The notes beneath the pieces are model-generated. The model was not told the DNA's origin. It made no database searches and saw only the letters and a list, made by a program, of their open reading frames with translations. The position numbers and the translations under genes are program-made. Below are positions 6,599 to 12,512 of a stretch of DNA of 39,764 nt, piece after piece. Numbering within the stretch: the stretch's first letter is position 1; each line of letters begins with the position of its first letter. Source of the DNA: Streptosporangiaceae bacterium (GTDB lineage: Bacteria > Actinomycetota > Actinomycetes > Streptosporangiales > Streptosporangiaceae); the NCBI GenBank assembly GCA_019245115.1, contig JAFARZ010000029.1, positions 1 to 39,764 of the forward strand. Reading direction: 5' to 3'.

Positions 6599-8749
6599 AT
6601 GTCAACCACGCCAACGACGCCGGAACCGGACGACACCGGCCGTGAGAGCGGCGGGGAAATCGTCCCGTTCCCCCGCCAGCCCGACAGCCCGGCGGCCCCG
6701 GACATGCCGGACACCTCGGACACCTCGTTTGAGGTGCAGCTAGACGACGAACCCGGCACGCCCGAACCGGTGGACGCCGGGGAAGGGATCGTGCTGCCCG
6801 ATAGCGATGGCGAGCACTACCCGGTCATTCCCGAGCACCTGCGCAGCCTGGCCGGGGTCGGCGAAGCGCTCGGCCGCCACGGCCGCCGGTTCGGCCACCG
6901 GGCCAGTTTCCACGGCATCCGCGCGCCCCGCTACCTGCTGCTAGCGGTGGTCTACGCGGTGGCCGGGGTGTTCCGGCTCGCGGGCCGCCAGCTCGCCTGG
7001 TGGTGGCTGTCTGAGCAGGACTTCCTGCGCTCCCACGCGGTGGCTAACGCCGACTCCCGGGAGTGGATGAAGCTGCACCGCGAGGCCAAGGACACCCGCC
7101 GGGTGCGCGGCATCATGCTGGCGGGGGAGGTGTTCGCGCTCCTGCTGGCCGGGCTGGCGCTGCTGCGGTTCGCGCCGTGGTGGGGCTGGCTGCTGGTTAT
7201 CGCCGGGGTGCTTCCCGCGCTGGCCCGCGCCGGGCGGCCCGAGGACCGGCCGATCATCTCCCCGGCCATGACCGTGCCCCGGTTCCGGGTGCTGAACGCC
7301 GACGTGGTGCTGCGCGCCTACTACGCCGCCGGGCTCGGCCACCCCGACAAGCCCGGCCAACAGATCGAGTTTGAGTCGGCGATGACCCGGGACGGCGAAG
7401 GCTCGCGGGTGAAAGTGATCCTGCCGTACGGCACCGGGTTCGACGCCGCAGTGAAGGCTAGGGATGACCTGGCGTCGGGGCTGGACGTGGCCCCCTCGCA
7501 GGTGTACCTGACCCGGGACAAGTCCAGCCACCGCCGCCACACCCTGTGGGTGGCCGACCGGGACCCGCTGGCGATACCGGCCGGGCGGACGCCGCTGCTG
7601 GACGGCAAGCGCCGCTCCATCTGGCAGCCCGCCCCGTTCGGGCTGGACGAGCGGGGCCGCAAGGTCACGCTGCTGCTGCTGTGGATTTCCATCCTGATCG
7701 GCGCGCAGCCGCGCAAGGGCAAGACGTTCTCCGGCCGCCTGCTGGCCCTGTACGCCGCGCTGGACCCGTTCGTGCGCCTGTCGGTGGTGGACGGGAAGAA
7801 CTCCCCGGACTGGAACGCCTTCCGCAAGATCGCCTACCACTTCATCCACGGCATCGTCCCCAGCCGCGACGGGGACCCGGTAGCGCAGCTCATCGCCGCA
7901 TTGACCGAGATCAAGGCGCACATCATCGCGACCAACGAGTTCCTCGCCTCGCTGCCGGTGGCCGAGTGCCCCGAAGGCAAGCTCACCGAGGAACTGTGCG
8001 CCAAGTACCCCAAGCGGCTGTTCGTGTGGATGCTCGTCATGGAGGAATTCCAGAACTACTTCGAGCTGCCCGACCAGAAGCTCAACGCGGTCATCGCCGA
8101 CCTGCTGTCGTTCATCATGGCCGTTGGCCCGTCCTCCGGCGTCATCATCGAATCGCTGTCGCAGAAGCCGTCCGGGGTCGGCGCGGGCGACGTGCAGCGG
8201 CTGTTCAACCGCTACCGGGACAACCACGTCGTACGGTTCGCGCTCAAGTGCGGCAACCGCATCGTCTCCGACGCGATCCTCAGCGGGGACGCCTACGCCG
8301 AGGGGTTCGACGCCGCCGCGCTCCCAGTCGGCAAGGAATACCTCGGCGTGGGCTACCTGTACGGCGCGGCCGACCACACCCCGACCGTGCGCACCTACCT
8401 GGCCGACGCCGAAGACACCGAGAAAATCGTTGCCGCCGCCCGGGTGCTGCGCGAGCGGGCCGGGACCCTGCAAGGGTTCGCCGCCGGGGAGGACACCGGC
8501 ACGGCGTCCCGGGACGTGCTCGCCGACGTGCTGGCCGTGTTCGGCACCGACCCGGCGCTGCACTGGCCGGTGCTCGCCGAACGCCTCGCCGCGCAGTTCC
8601 CCGACCGGTGGGCCGACGCCACCGCTGACGCGGTGTCCGCGCAGTGCCGTGATCTCGGCGTGCCGAGCGTGCCGGTCAAGTCCGGCGGGCAGGCGCTCCG
8701 CGGCTGCCGCCGCGCCGATGTCCGCCGGGCCGCCGCGGAGTCGTCATGA
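6599..8749 (+). CDS. traB: FtsK/SpoIIIE-type DNA translocase (TraB-like transfer protein)
   Basis: A 716-residue protein. An acidic N-terminal region (1-90) precedes membrane segments near 112-135 (YLLLAVVYAVAGVFRLAG) and 175-205 (VFALLLAGLALL and WWGWLLVIAGVLPAL). The motor follows: Walker A GAQPRKGKT (about 368-376) and Walker B ending LVMEEF (about 478-483). The last 80 residues resemble the winged helix by which TraB proteins read their clt repeats (ending QALRGCRRADVRRA). In this family one hexameric ATPase pumps double-stranded plasmid DNA between mycelia. Downstream lies a repeat cluster (8755-8870) that could be the recognition locus. The ATG has a good Shine-Dalgarno and a conserved hairpin in its leader. 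The symbol is by analogy with pSVH1/pSAM2-type elements. Confidence 0.9.
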   Translation: MSTTPTTPEPDDTGRESGGEIVPFPRQPDSPAAPDMPDTSDTSFEVQLDDEPGTPEPVDAGEGIVLPDSDGEHYPVIPEHLRSLAGVGEALGRHGRRFGHRASFHGIRAPRYLLLAVVYAVAGVFRLAGRQLAWWWLSEQDFLRSHAVANADSREWMKLHREAKDTRRVRGIMLAGEVFALLLAGLALLRFAPWWGWLLVIAGVLPALARAGRPEDRPIISPAMTVPRFRVLNADVVLRAYYAAGLGHPDKPGQQIEFESAMTRDGEGSRVKVILPYGTGFDAAVKARDDLASGLDVAPSQVYLTRDKSSHRRHTLWVADRDPLAIPAGRTPLLDGKRRSIWQPAPFGLDERGRKVTLLLLWISILIGAQPRKGKTFSGRLLALYAALDPFVRLSVVDGKNSPDWNAFRKIAYHFIHGIVPSRDGDPVAQLIAALTEIKAHIIATNEFLASLPVAECPEGKLTEELCAKYPKRLFVWMLVMEEFQNYFELPDQKLNAVIADLLSFIMAVGPSSGVIIESLSQKPSGVGAGDVQRLFNRYRDNHVVRFALKCGNRIVSDAILSGDAYAEGFDAAALPVGKEYLGVGYLYGAADHTPTVRTYLADAEDTEKIVAAARVLRERAGTLQGFAAGEDTGTASRDVLADVLAVFGTDPALHWPVLAERLAAQFPDRWADATADAVSAQCRDLGVPSVPVKSGGQALRGCRRADVRRAAAESS

Positions 8750-8754
8750 TCCCC

Positions 8755-8870
8755 CGGACCCGTTACCGGGTAACGGCCGCGTTGCCACCGGCCGACCTGC
8801 ACAAACACTCACTCGACGTTACCGCCGTTACCGCAGGCACGCCGCTGACCTGCCCGGTTACGGGTAACGC
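8755..8870. repeat. CGTTACC heptamer cluster, candidate clt transfer locus
   Basis: The 154-bp gap after the translocase gene carries five copies of CGTTACC or its complement. A perfect 15-bp palindrome CGTTACCGGGTAACG covers 8761-8775, direct copies start at 8817 and 8826, and an inverted copy lies at 8863-8869 in CGGTTACGGGTAACG. In pSVH1-type plasmids the TraB recognition repeats lie just 3' of traB, so position supports a clt role. The palindromic layout would also suit an operator for the genes that follow. Confidence 0.5.
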
Positions 8871-8903
8871 CGCGTGCCCGCCCCGAGCCGTGGAGGTGCT
8901 GTC

Positions 8904-9545
8904 ATGGGCGTGAAAATCCGGGTGGTCCGCTGCGGCCGGTGCGGCAAGCCCCGCGGCCTGACCCACACCTGCATCACCTCGGCCACGAGCAAGCGCAAGC
9001 CGGGCCGGACCCGGCTGGCCCCCAAGGCCACCGTCACCTGCGGCACCTGCGGCAAGCCCCGCGGCCTAGCCCACACCTGCACTGTGCGCACCGACTTCAA
9101 GCAGCGCAAGGCGGCGGCCGAGCGGCGGCAGGCCGCCGACCGCAAGCGCGCCAAGCGGGCCGAAGTCACCGCCAGGCGCAAGGCCGCAGCGCAAGAGCGG
9201 CGGCGCAAGGCAGCCGCGGCAGCCGCCGCCAAGCGGCGGGCCGCCGCCGACCGCAAGCGGAAGGCAGCCGCCGAGCGGGCCGAACGGCGCAAGACGGCCG
9301 CTTCGCTGCGCAAGGGCACGACGGTACCCGCCTCGCGGCAGCGGCCCCGCAGCGGGCAGCACGACTACCGCGCCTGCACCGATGCGCACTGCGAGCGGCC
9401 GTACTGCCTGATCTGGAAGGAAGCCTTCCGCGACGGCCAGGACGCCGGGTACGAGGCAGGCTACGAGAAGGGCTACGAGGTGGGCTACCGCGAGGGGTTC
9501 GCCGCCGGGCTCGCGTCCTGCCCCGGCCCGCACGGGGGCGGGTGA
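8904..9545 (+). CDS. Zinc-knuckle and coiled-coil hypothetical protein
   Basis: A 213-residue protein I cannot assign. It opens with two near-identical knuckles, CGRCGKPRGLTHTC and CGTCGKPRGLAHTC (about residues 10-65). Then come some 75 residues rich in Lys, Arg and Ala that should form a long charged helix. The C-terminal domain has CTDAHCERPYC and a repeat of G-Y-E/R units (YEAGYEKGYEVGYREGFAAG). The repeats are visible at DNA level too. It starts at the ATG at 8904 after GGAGGTG. Nucleic-acid binding is plausible from charge and knuckles, but this is inference. Its stop overlaps the next GTG. Confidence 0.75.
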   Translation: MGVKIRVVRCGRCGKPRGLTHTCITSATSKRKPGRTRLAPKATVTCGTCGKPRGLAHTCTVRTDFKQRKAAAERRQAADRKRAKRAEVTARRKAAAQERRRKAAAAAAAKRRAAADRKRKAAAERAERRKTAASLRKGTTVPASRQRPRSGQHDYRACTDAHCERPYCLIWKEAFRDGQDAGYEAGYEKGYEVGYREGFAAGLASCPGPHGGG

Positions 9546-9856
9546 ACGCCGTGGTCACGCTCGCGCTCATCGCGCTCATCGCCTTCGCCTGCTGGGCGGT
9601 CAGCGTCTACGTCTACCCGTTCCGGCACTGCGGCAAGTGCGGCGGCACCGGCCGTAAGCCCGGCAGCACCCGCCGTCGCTTCGACCTGTGCAAGCGGTGC
9701 TCCGGCACCGGCCGCGTGCAGCGGATCGGGTCCCGCACCGCGCACCGCTCCGTCCTGTCCGTTCGCTCCGAGATCGCCAAAGAACGCCAGCGCCGCCGGG
9801 ACCGCCAGGCCGACGAACGCGCCACCCCGCCCCGGCGGATCGGCAACCGGCCCTGA
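9542..9856 (+). CDS. Membrane-anchored DnaJ-type zinc-finger protein
   Basis: A 104-residue protein with one N-terminal hydrophobic segment (about 4-24, VVTLALIALIAFACWAVSVY), then two CxxCxGxG units (CGKCGGTGRKPG and CKRCSGTGRV), the signature of the DnaJ central zinc finger, and a basic tail. There is no J domain. The GTG at 9542 overlaps the upstream TGA. It is a small transfer-region protein of unknown role. Confidence 0.72.
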   Translation: MNAVVTLALIALIAFACWAVSVYVYPFRHCGKCGGTGRKPGSTRRRFDLCKRCSGTGRVQRIGSRTAHRSVLSVRSEIAKERQRRRDRQADERATPPRRIGNRP

Positions 9857-9891
9857 CCTGGGCCGCCACCACCCGAAGGGAGAACCCGCCC

Positions 9892-10077
9892 GTGATCACC
9901 GTCCTCATCATCGCCGCCGTGCTCTACCTGGCCTTCCACGCCGGGCACGCGCACGCCAACTACCGCCACGGCCGCGCCCGCGGCCACCGCGGCATCAACC
10001 TGTACTGGTCATCCGCCCGCGGCCCGTGGATATCCGTCCCCGGCCCGTTCGGCACCCGGATCGGCCACCGCCTCTAA
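9892..10077 (+). CDS. Small membrane protein
   Basis: A 61-residue protein starting at GTG 9892 after GAAGGGAG. One N-terminal hydrophobic helix (VITVLIIAAVLYLAFHAGHA) is followed by a basic, Trp/Pro-containing tail. I do not recognise it. Its position among similar small proteins and a clear ribosome site support it as real. Confidence 0.6.
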   Translation: MITVLIIAAVLYLAFHAGHAHANYRHGRARGHRGINLYWSSARGPWISVPGPFGTRIGHRL

Positions 10078-10095
10078 CCCGCACCGGGAGGTCCC

Positions 10096-10224
10096 GTGAA
10101 GAAGCTCCTCGGCTGGCTCGCCCTGGCCATCGCCGTCATGTGGGTGGTCAAGAACCCGGACGGGGCCGCCAACGTGGTCCACCAGATCGGCCACGCCCTG
10201 GCCACCCTCGCCGCCGCCCTCTAA
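10096..10224 (+). CDS. 42-residue single-helix membrane protein
   Basis: A GTG at 10096 preceded by CGGGAGG opens a 42-codon frame ending in TAA at 10222. The product is basic at the N terminus (VKKLLGWLALAIAVMWVVKN), so the first helix should cross the membrane, and a second mildly hydrophobic helix follows (HALATLAAAL). Its small size and ribosome site resemble the tiny Spd-type proteins of these elements. Confidence 0.55.
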   Translation: MKKLLGWLALAIAVMWVVKNPDGAANVVHQIGHALATLAAAL

Positions 10225-10265
10225 CCACCCTCGCTCGACCGTCCCCCGAAGGAGACACAGCCGCC

Positions 10266-10679
10266 ATGTACCACCCGCACGTCACGATCCTGGCCGAACG
10301 GCAGATGACCGTCCGCCGTATCGTCCAGCAGGCCGCCGACCGCGACGCCGCGGCCCGGCTGGCCCGCGCCCCGCTCCCGGCCGTCGCCGCGAGCCTGGCT
10401 GACCGGCTGCGCGAGCACTTCGACCCGGCCACGCTGCCGGTTCAGCAGGTGCTCGCGCTGGCCGAGGAAGCCGGAGAGTTCACCGCCGCCTACCGGCGGT
10501 GGGCCGGGCTGGCCCGTCGCTCCGGCCCCTGGCGCGACGTGGAAGCCGAACTGGCCGACGTGGTGATCACCGCCTACGTCACCGCCGCCGTGCTCGGCAT
10601 CGACCTGGACGCCGCGGCCCGCGCCAAGGCCGAGGTCGTGTTCACCCGCGGCTGGCGCGAACCCCCGCCCGCCGCCTGA
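10266..10679 (+). CDS. MazG-like NTP pyrophosphohydrolase
   Basis: A 137-residue protein. The motif EEAGEFTAAYRRW, then WRDVEAELADVVITAYV, matches the all-alpha NTP-PPase (MazG/dUTPase) pattern ExxE ... ExxD that binds magnesium. Such enzymes hydrolyse NTPs or dNTPs to monophosphates. Next to SSB and ahead of a DNA polymerase, it may adjust nucleotide pools during element replication (inference). It starts at the ATG at 10266 after GAAGGAG. Confidence 0.72.
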   Translation: MYHPHVTILAERQMTVRRIVQQAADRDAAARLARAPLPAVAASLADRLREHFDPATLPVQQVLALAEEAGEFTAAYRRWAGLARRSGPWRDVEAELADVVITAYVTAAVLGIDLDAAARAKAEVVFTRGWREPPPAA

Positions 10680-10722
10680 CCCCTGCCTACCTGGCAACCG
10701 CTACACGGAAGGAACACCCGTC

Positions 10723-11205
10723 ATGGCCAACGAGCCGACCACCACCATCACCGGCAACCTGACCGCCGACCCCGAACTGCGCTTCACCCCCACCGGGCGG
10801 CCGGTCGCCGCGTTCACCATCGCCAACACGCCCCGCTTCCCCGACCGGACCACCGGGGAGTGGCAGGACGGCGAGACGTGGTTCGTCCGCTGCTCGGCGT
10901 GGGGCGATGCGGCCGAGAACATCGCCGCGTCGCTGTCCCGCGGCAACGCCGTGGTCGCTACCGGGCGGCTGCGCTGCCGCACCTGGGAGGACAAGGACGG
11001 CGGCAAGCGGGCCACCGTCGAGATGACCGTAGACGACATCGGCCCGAGCCTGCGCCGCGCCGTCGCCAAGGTCACCAAGGCCACCCGCGAGCACGCCCCC
11101 GCCACCGGCACCGGGGCCGCCGCTGACCAGTGGAGCACCCCCGCAGCCGCCGAGCCGGTACCCGCCGCTGCCGCTGCGGGCTCGGCCGACGAGCCGCCGT
11201 TCTGA
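10723..11205 (+). CDS. ssb: Single-stranded DNA-binding protein
   Basis: A 160-residue SSB. The OB fold spans residues 1-110 (TITGNLTADPELRFTPTGRP, then TWFVRCSAWGDAAENIAASL and VVATGRLRCRTWEDKDG), followed by an Ala/Pro-rich linker and the acidic tip DEPPF that binds partner proteins. It coats ssDNA during replication of the excised element. The ATG at 10723 follows GGAAGGA. It is an element-borne second SSB, distinct from the host gene. Confidence 0.93.
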   Translation: MANEPTTTITGNLTADPELRFTPTGRPVAAFTIANTPRFPDRTTGEWQDGETWFVRCSAWGDAAENIAASLSRGNAVVATGRLRCRTWEDKDGGKRATVEMTVDDIGPSLRRAVAKVTKATREHAPATGTGAAADQWSTPAAAEPVPAAAAAGSADEPPF

Positions 11206-11216
11206 TCTGGGACTAA

Positions 11217-11260
11217 GCCGGGCCGGTGCACAGCCGCCAAAGCAGTTTCACCGGCCCGGC
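11217..11260 (+). promoter_or_regulatory. 5'-UTR hairpin, recurring motif copy (best example)
   Basis: A perfect 12-bp stem (GCCGGGCCGGTG with CACCGGCCCGGC) closes a 20-nt loop containing CAGCCGCCAAAGCAGTTT. It ends 26 nt before the ATG at 11287, with AAAGGAGG between. No T-run follows it. Confidence 0.75.
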
Positions 11261-11286
11261 CCTCCCTCAAAGGAGGTACCACCATC

Positions 11287-12258
11287 ATGACACTCCCGAT
11301 GACCGCCGTCACCGCCGCCGAGCCGGGCGCGCTGCGGGTGTTCAGCTTCGGCGGCGGGTGGCAGTCCACTGCGGCGCTGGCGCTGGCCGCCCGCGGTGAC
11401 CTGGACTTCCGCGTGTTTTTGTTCGCCAACGTCGGCGATGACTCCGAAGACCCCGCCACCTTGGCCTACGTGCGCGAGCACGCGGCCCCGTTCGCCGCTG
11501 CACACGGCCTGGAGCTGCACACCCTGTCGCGCATCCGCCGCGACGGCACCACCGAAACCCTCTACGGCCGCCTGACCGGCGAACGGCCGTGCCCGCGGTG
11601 TGACGCCACCGGTCGGACCTGGCTAGCCGACACCGACCGGCCCGACACCCCGGCCAACCGGCTGCCCGAGCCCCGCGAGTGCCCCCGCTGCCAGGGCACC
11701 GGGCAGGCCGCGTCCCGCTCGCTGCCGATACCGGTGCGGATGAGCAACGGCGCACCGGGCACCCGCTCATGCACCGCTGACTTCAAGATCAAGGTCATCG
11801 GCCGGTGGCTCAAGGCGCACGGCGCGACCGAGCACACTCCCGCCACGGTCGGCGTGGGCATCTCGGTGGACGAGATTCACCGGGCGAATGCCCGCCGGGC
11901 CGAGAAGTACGAGCGGATCACATACCCGCTGCTTGACCTGCGGCTGCGCCGCGCGGACTGCCCCGGCATCATCCGCGCGGCCGGGCTGCCCGTGCCGCCG
12001 AAGTCGGCGTGCTGGTTCTGCCCGCTGCACCAGTTCGGCCGGTGGGCTGACCTGCGCCGCGAGCGGCCCGAGATTTTCGAGCGGGCGTGCGCGCTGGAAG
12101 ACCTGCTCAACGCCCGCCGGGACACGCTCGGCAAAGCTCACGTGTACCTGTCCCGCTACGGCACGCCGCTCCGCACGGTGGTGCCCGATTTGCAGGTGCT
12201 CCCGTTCGGCGATGACGACGGGGACGGCGGCTGCGACAGCGGGTGGTGCTTCACATGA
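11287..12258 (+). CDS. PAPS reductase-like PP-loop ATPase with zinc-finger insert
   Basis: A 323-residue protein. The PP-loop FGGGWQST (about 21-28) is the pyrophosphatase P-loop of the PAPS reductase/N-type ATPase superfamily. A DnaJ-like pair CPRCDATGRT and CPRCQGTGQ is inserted at about 100-140. Then come RSCTADFK and CWFCP (Cys242, Cys245), cysteines that could bind iron-sulfur or zinc. Relatives act in sulfate reduction, tRNA thiolation and DNA phosphorothioation (DndC), but no dnd partners are present. Members on phages and AICEs are uncharacterised; a nucleic-acid modification role is inference. It heads a block with a hairpin leader and overlaps the next gene by ATGA. Confidence 0.75.
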   Translation: MTLPMTAVTAAEPGALRVFSFGGGWQSTAALALAARGDLDFRVFLFANVGDDSEDPATLAYVREHAAPFAAAHGLELHTLSRIRRDGTTETLYGRLTGERPCPRCDATGRTWLADTDRPDTPANRLPEPRECPRCQGTGQAASRSLPIPVRMSNGAPGTRSCTADFKIKVIGRWLKAHGATEHTPATVGVGISVDEIHRANARRAEKYERITYPLLDLRLRRADCPGIIRAAGLPVPPKSACWFCPLHQFGRWADLRRERPEIFERACALEDLLNARRDTLGKAHVYLSRYGTPLRTVVPDLQVLPFGDDDGDGGCDSGWCFT

Positions 12259-12512
12259 CCGCCGAGCCCGCCGTTCTATTCGACCTGGACCCCGCCCCGG
12301 CCGAGCCGGTCAGCGGCGTGCCCGCGAGCCGGTTCGACCCGGCCAGCTATGACGCCGCGCTGACCGGTGACGGGTACGGGTGGCTGGCCGCTCTGCTGCC
12401 CGCCCCGCAGCCCCCGGCCTGCGGCGGGTGCGGGCAGCCGATGTCCCTGCCCGCGGCGGCCCCGGTGCTGTGGGCGTGCCCGGCCTGCCAGCCTGCCGAG
12501 GTGGCAGCATGA
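12255..12512 (+). CDS. Small zinc-ribbon protein
   Basis: An 85-residue protein. The acidic N half has no motif, and the C half has CGGCG and CPACQ spaced like a zinc ribbon. It starts at the ATG at 12255 inside the upstream stop (ATGA) and ends overlapping the polymerase ATG the same way, so it is coupled to both. Its function is unknown; it is possibly a polymerase accessory. Confidence 0.68.
   Translation: MTAEPAVLFDLDPAPAEPVSGVPASRFDPASYDAALTGDGYGWLAALLPAPQPPACGGCGQPMSLPAAAPVLWACPACQPAEVAA

Noticed and set aside
6941..8563. 540-codon minus-strand open frame
   Set aside because: It lies wholly opposite the translocase gene, and its Gly/Arg/His/Val/Gln-rich product has no motif. It is a shadow frame of GC-rich coding DNA.
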